The notes beneath the pieces were generated by a model. It worked only from the letters and a program-made list of their open reading frames with translations. It searched no databases and was not told the DNA's origin. Below are positions 52,243 to 55,424 of a DNA stretch of 55,424 bases, piece by piece. The position numbers were made by a program, and so were the translations under genes. Within the stretch, counting starts at the first letter, position 1, and each line of letters starts with the position of its first letter. Origin of the DNA: Bacteroidota bacterium (GTDB lineage Bacteria; Bacteroidota; Bacteroidia; Chitinophagales; LD1); contig CANJLD010000025.1 of NCBI GenBank assembly GCA_947475165.1, positions 1-55,424 of the forward strand, read 5' to 3'.

Positions 52243-54315
52243 ATGCTCACTAAAGAAACTCTTGACAACAGAGCTGACCAGATTTGGAAAACCGCGATTA
52301 AGCTAAGGGGCAAATTCAAAGCCTACGAATATCAAAACGTTGTTCTCCCTATCGTTACACTCCGAAGAATTGAATGTGTGCTGGAGGAAATGCGCGAGGA
52401 AACTAAAAACCAATTGCTAAAGCAAAAGGATTTTGCGAATCTCAAACCATCGGATAAGGACACCGAAGAACAGCGAAAAAAAAAGGTGGAGGAGCTGACC
52501 ACTCTCGCAAAAGAAATTGAGATTGACCAATATCCCTTTTATAACAAAACGACATGGACGATTGAGAAAGTCTTAAACCAAAATCATGTTTACGCTGAGA
52601 AGTATTTTCGAGAATATGTGAACGGCTTCTCTCCTAACATCGCTGAGATATTTGACAACTTTGAGTTTGCAGCCACGATAGGTTTGTTAGATAAAAACGA
52701 TAGGCTCGTTTCCATTCTCACTCAGTATAAAGGCGAACAGTTATCTCCGAAAGACATCAGCAATATTGAGATGGGCTACATCTACGAGGATTTGCTCCGC
52801 AGATTTTCAGAGCAAAGCGGCAAAGAGGCTGGCGAACATTTCACGCCTCGTGAGGTAATCAAGATTATGGTGGAGCTGCTGGATATTAAACTGAACCCTA
52901 AAGACCCGCACAAAGCCATACAGATTTACGACTGTGGAGTTGGAACAGGCGGTATGTTATCTGTGGCTAAGGAATATTTGATTACTAAAGCAAAAAACGA
53001 TAAAGAGCGAGCGTTGACGAATAAAGTGGTAGAGTTATTCGGTCAAGAACTTAATCCTAAGAACTACGCTATCTGCAAAGCCGACATGATTATTAAAGGC
53101 GAAAATGCCGACCGAATAACACAGGGAAATTCATTAGTGCCTGATGAAAAAACTGAAAAAGAAAGAGGCGACCAACATGCAGGAAGAACGTTTGACTACA
53201 TGTTATCAAATCCTCCGTTTGGTGTAAACTGGGGAGAGTATGAGAACAAGGTAAAGAAATTAGGGGCTACTCGTTATCATCATAACTATCCATCATCAAA
53301 CGATGGTTCGTTATTGTTTTTGATGACGTTGGTTGAGAAGATGAAACCCGTGAAAGAGGGAGGAAGCAAAATTGCCATCATCTTCAACGGTTCACCTTTA
53401 AGCAATGGTGATGCACTAAGTGGTGAGAGCGAAATACGCAAATACATTCTCGAAAAAGATTTACTGGATTGCATTGTAATGCTGCCCGACCAACTTTTTT
53501 ACAACACTGGTATCTACACTTACATCTGGATATTAGATAACAACAAGCCCGCGCAAAAAAAGAACAAGGTCTTAATCATTAACTCACGCGAACAGCACAG
53601 CGATGAGCCAACAAGTTTTGGGCAGAAGCGACACCGCATGGAGGAAAAACACCGCCAGTGGATTGACCAGAAATACGAAACATGGAAAGCAGATGAACAT
53701 TGCAAGATTTTTAGCTACAACGATTTCTCTTTCTACAAATGTAAGGTGGTGTTTTGGCAGACTGATGAAAACGATAAGCCTGCTATGATTACCGAGCCAT
53801 TTCCTACGGCACTCAATAACAAAAACGTAAAAGACAAAACCGCCTTCTTTGGTGGTGAAGCCGATTTTAAAGTGGTTTTGAGCAACCTGCCGCAATTGAA
53901 GGGCAAAGTTACACTGGAGTTTAAAAACACGATTAAACACGCATTTGAGAACCAACTGCGCGAAGCCATTAAGAAAGCCGCGCCTGAATTATATGAACAT
54001 TTGATAAACCACGAAATACCGAAATGGCTTAAACACCTCACAACAGAACAACTACAAGTGGAATATACCCACCGCGACTATCGCACGGATAACGAGTATA
54101 TACCCTTCGGAGAAAACATTGAAGCGTTTTTGAAAAAGGAAATTGATAAGCCCATTATTCAATTTGATAACACCCCGCCTATTGGTTACGAGATGCTACC
54201 CAACAAATATTTTTTCAAATACAAAGCACCAGATAAGGCGAAAGATTTGTTGAATAGCTTTTGGAAGTTAGAGGAGAGGGCGCAAGACATTATCAAGCAA
54301 TTAGAAACAGCATAA
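52243..54315 (+). CDS. hsdM: Type I restriction-modification methyltransferase subunit
   Basis: A 690-residue N6-adenine methyltransferase. I choose the ATG at 52243 (MLTKETLDNRADQIWKTAIK); an upstream in-frame ATG at 52138 adds 35 atypical residues. The N-terminal HsdM_N helical domain covers about 1-170, then N6_Mtase: motif I DCGVGTGGML (about 230) and motif IV SNPPFGVNW (about 323). HsdM with HsdS modifies host DNA; with HsdR it cleaves unmodified DNA. The start of hsdS follows the stop with no gap. No ACCGGT sites occur here although they average one per 460 bp elsewhere, suggesting recent acquisition. Confidence 0.95.
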   Translation: MLTKETLDNRADQIWKTAIKLRGKFKAYEYQNVVLPIVTLRRIECVLEEMREETKNQLLKQKDFANLKPSDKDTEEQRKKKVEELTTLAKEIEIDQYPFYNKTTWTIEKVLNQNHVYAEKYFREYVNGFSPNIAEIFDNFEFAATIGLLDKNDRLVSILTQYKGEQLSPKDISNIEMGYIYEDLLRRFSEQSGKEAGEHFTPREVIKIMVELLDIKLNPKDPHKAIQIYDCGVGTGGMLSVAKEYLITKAKNDKERALTNKVVELFGQELNPKNYAICKADMIIKGENADRITQGNSLVPDEKTEKERGDQHAGRTFDYMLSNPPFGVNWGEYENKVKKLGATRYHHNYPSSNDGSLLFLMTLVEKMKPVKEGGSKIAIIFNGSPLSNGDALSGESEIRKYILEKDLLDCIVMLPDQLFYNTGIYTYIWILDNNKPAQKKNKVLIINSREQHSDEPTSFGQKRHRMEEKHRQWIDQKYETWKADEHCKIFSYNDFSFYKCKVVFWQTDENDKPAMITEPFPTALNNKNVKDKTAFFGGEADFKVVLSNLPQLKGKVTLEFKNTIKHAFENQLREAIKKAAPELYEHLINHEIPKWLKHLTTEQLQVEYTHRDYRTDNEYIPFGENIEAFLKKEIDKPIIQFDNTPPIGYEMLPNKYFFKYKAPDKAKDLLNSFWKLEERAQDIIKQLETA

Positions 54316-55424
54316 GTGAAAACGTATTCAGCATACAAGGAAAGTGGTGAAGATTGGATGGGTAGCGTTCCAGAGCATTGGCGAGTTGAGCGGCTCAAAG
54401 ACGTGTGCGAGGATGTTTTAGGAGGAGGAACACCTAAAACAGGAGACGAAAGATATTGGGACGAAGGAGATATAATCTGGGTTACACCAACAGACTACCA
54501 AGATTTTGAGGGACAAGAGACTATTGATGATTCTAAATTAAAAATCACCAAACTGGGAATGACTTCAAGTGCCGCAAGGCTACTTCCCATAGGAACAGTA
54601 TTAATGACAAGCCGCGCTTCAATTGGAGATGCGAAGATTTCAAGTGCGCCATTAACTACCAATCAAGGATTCATGAATTTTGTTTGTGGAACTAAATATC
54701 AAAACAAGTTTTTGTTCTACATTATCAATTCATCGCTTGGATATATTTTTAAAAACATTGCAACAGGAACTACTTATCTTGAAATAAGTAAGAGAGTGGC
54801 AAAGCAGGAGAAAGTTCCTCTACCACCCTATACTGAACAAACCGCCATCACAGTTTACTTAGACAAAGCCACTGCCGATATTGATACGGTAATTAAACTC
54901 AAGAATGAACAGTTAGACAAATTAGATGATTACAAAAAATCAATCCTTCACGAAGCCGTTACCAAAGGGCTAAATAAAAAAGTTGAACTAACCGATAGTA
55001 ATATTGATTGGATTGGGAAATATCCGAAGCATTGGAAGTTGATGAGATTGAAGGATTGTTCTGATTACATTCAGACAGGCTCTACTCCACCCACAAGTGT
55101 TTCTGAATACTATGAGAATGGCACGATAGAATGGTTTTCTCCTCCGAGTTTTGAAGGCGAATTGGAACTTACGAATCCAGCGAAATTGATAAATGAGAAG
55201 GCATACACAGATGGAGAGCTAAAAATGTTTCCCGCCAATTCTGTTTTCTTGATTGGTATAGGTGGAACTATTGGCAAGTCAGCAATAATTAGAAAACCAA
55301 GTTCGTGCAATCAGCAGCTAAATGTTATTAAACCTGATTGCAGAATTGAAGTTGACTTCTTGGCTTTCTTCATGAAGATTTACGAGGATGTGATAATTAA
55401 TATCGCTCAATTTACCACGTTACC
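54316..55424 (+). CDS. hsdS: Type I restriction-modification specificity subunit (3' truncated)
   Basis: The frame is open from the GTG at 54316, directly after the hsdM TAA, to the window edge (about 370 residues). The first target-recognition domain begins PEHWRVERLKDVCEDVLGGG with WVTPTDY following. A conserved helical spacer (LPPYTEQTAITVYLDKATAD, then DKLDDYKKSILHEAVTKGL) is at about 170-225. The second target-recognition domain starts KHWKLMRLKDCSDYIQTGST. Two such half-sites define a bipartite DNA target. An hsdR gene is expected downstream. No earlier ATG gives a better start. Confidence 0.92.
   Translation, partial: MKTYSAYKESGEDWMGSVPEHWRVERLKDVCEDVLGGGTPKTGDERYWDEGDIIWVTPTDYQDFEGQETIDDSKLKITKLGMTSSAARLLPIGTVLMTSRASIGDAKISSAPLTTNQGFMNFVCGTKYQNKFLFYIINSSLGYIFKNIATGTTYLEISKRVAKQEKVPLPPYTEQTAITVYLDKATADIDTVIKLKNEQLDKLDDYKKSILHEAVTKGLNKKVELTDSNIDWIGKYPKHWKLMRLKDCSDYIQTGSTPPTSVSEYYENGTIEWFSPPSFEGELELTNPAKLINEKAYTDGELKMFPANSVFLIGIGGTIGKSAIIRKPSSCNQQLNVIKPDCRIEVDFLAFFMKIYEDVIINIAQFTTL

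Overview
The window is a piece of a Bacteroidota chromosome (roughly 43% G+C by eye), probably a Chitinophagales/Sphingobacteriia-like or uncultured gliding relative. The evidence is the SprA/Sov translocon gene, several cargo proteins with type IX secretion (T9SS) C-terminal sorting domains, -7 boxes of the TAnnTTTG type, a DUF2147/DUF4286/VanZ/TonB-receptor gene complement, and a flexirubin-type (aryl polyene plus dialkylresorcinol) pigment gene set.

Layout. 1-7.4 kb: secreted surface proteins (a collagen-like protein cut by the window edge, two CHU_C/type B proteins, one type A protein) around asd. 7.5-10 kb: a long AT-rich 21-bp-period array leading into a hypothetical gene, then a PfkB kinase. 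10.3-13.3 kb: first half of the pigment set (ACP, FabF-like synthase, chain-length-factor-like partner, hotdog protein). 13.3-22.5 kb: housekeeping genes (lipid-exporter ABC protein, rbfA, LolE-like permease, SDR, anmK, cytochrome c, DUF4286, TPR protein, VanZ-like, gcvH). 23-33.7 kb: sprA, ruvA, gatA, tatA, small membrane protein. 34.3-42.6 kb: second half of the pigment set: ABC-2 exporter pair, BtrH-like protein, conserved partner, DarB, and divergently DarA, a flavin halogenase-like enzyme and a DUF1702 protein. 42.6-49.5 kb: TonB receptor, beta-helix T9SS cargo, HTH protein, a second hypothetical gene with a 21-bp-period leader array, rlmN. 49.7-51.6 kb: a NagB/6PGL-like plus alpha/beta-hydrolase fusion. 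51.7-55.4 kb: GIY-YIG protein and a type I restriction-modification locus (hsdM, partial hsdS) that looks foreign.

The most unusual signal is not a gene. Four unrelated intergenic tracts (7537-8025, 22554-22850, 34067-34234, 47191-47373) are degenerate tandem arrays with the same 21-bp period. I checked the register unit by unit and found no phase change in the main part of any array, although the units differ strongly within an array and completely between arrays. Each lies about 0-100 bp upstream of a gene read in the same orientation, and two of those genes encode family-less proteins of about 315-320 residues with a helical N-terminal part and a beta-rich tail. A second global signal is the palindrome ACCGGT: about 110 copies by hand count against about 10 expected from composition, in all reading frames, on average one per 460 bp, and absent from the last 4 kb (the restriction-modification region). 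A third is the spread of short palindromic repeats into gene ends: they supply the C-termini of three proteins, the start codon of a VanZ-like gene, part of a signal peptide, and an in-frame insertion within GatA.

How the genes act together: the two pigment blocks, if co-operating, would build an aryl polyene on the ACP (synthase/chain-length factor/hotdog protein), a dialkylresorcinol by DarA/DarB, possibly halogenate the aryl part, and export or assemble the product at the cell envelope. SprA is the outer-membrane exit of the T9SS that would export the four or more sorting-domain proteins encoded nearby.
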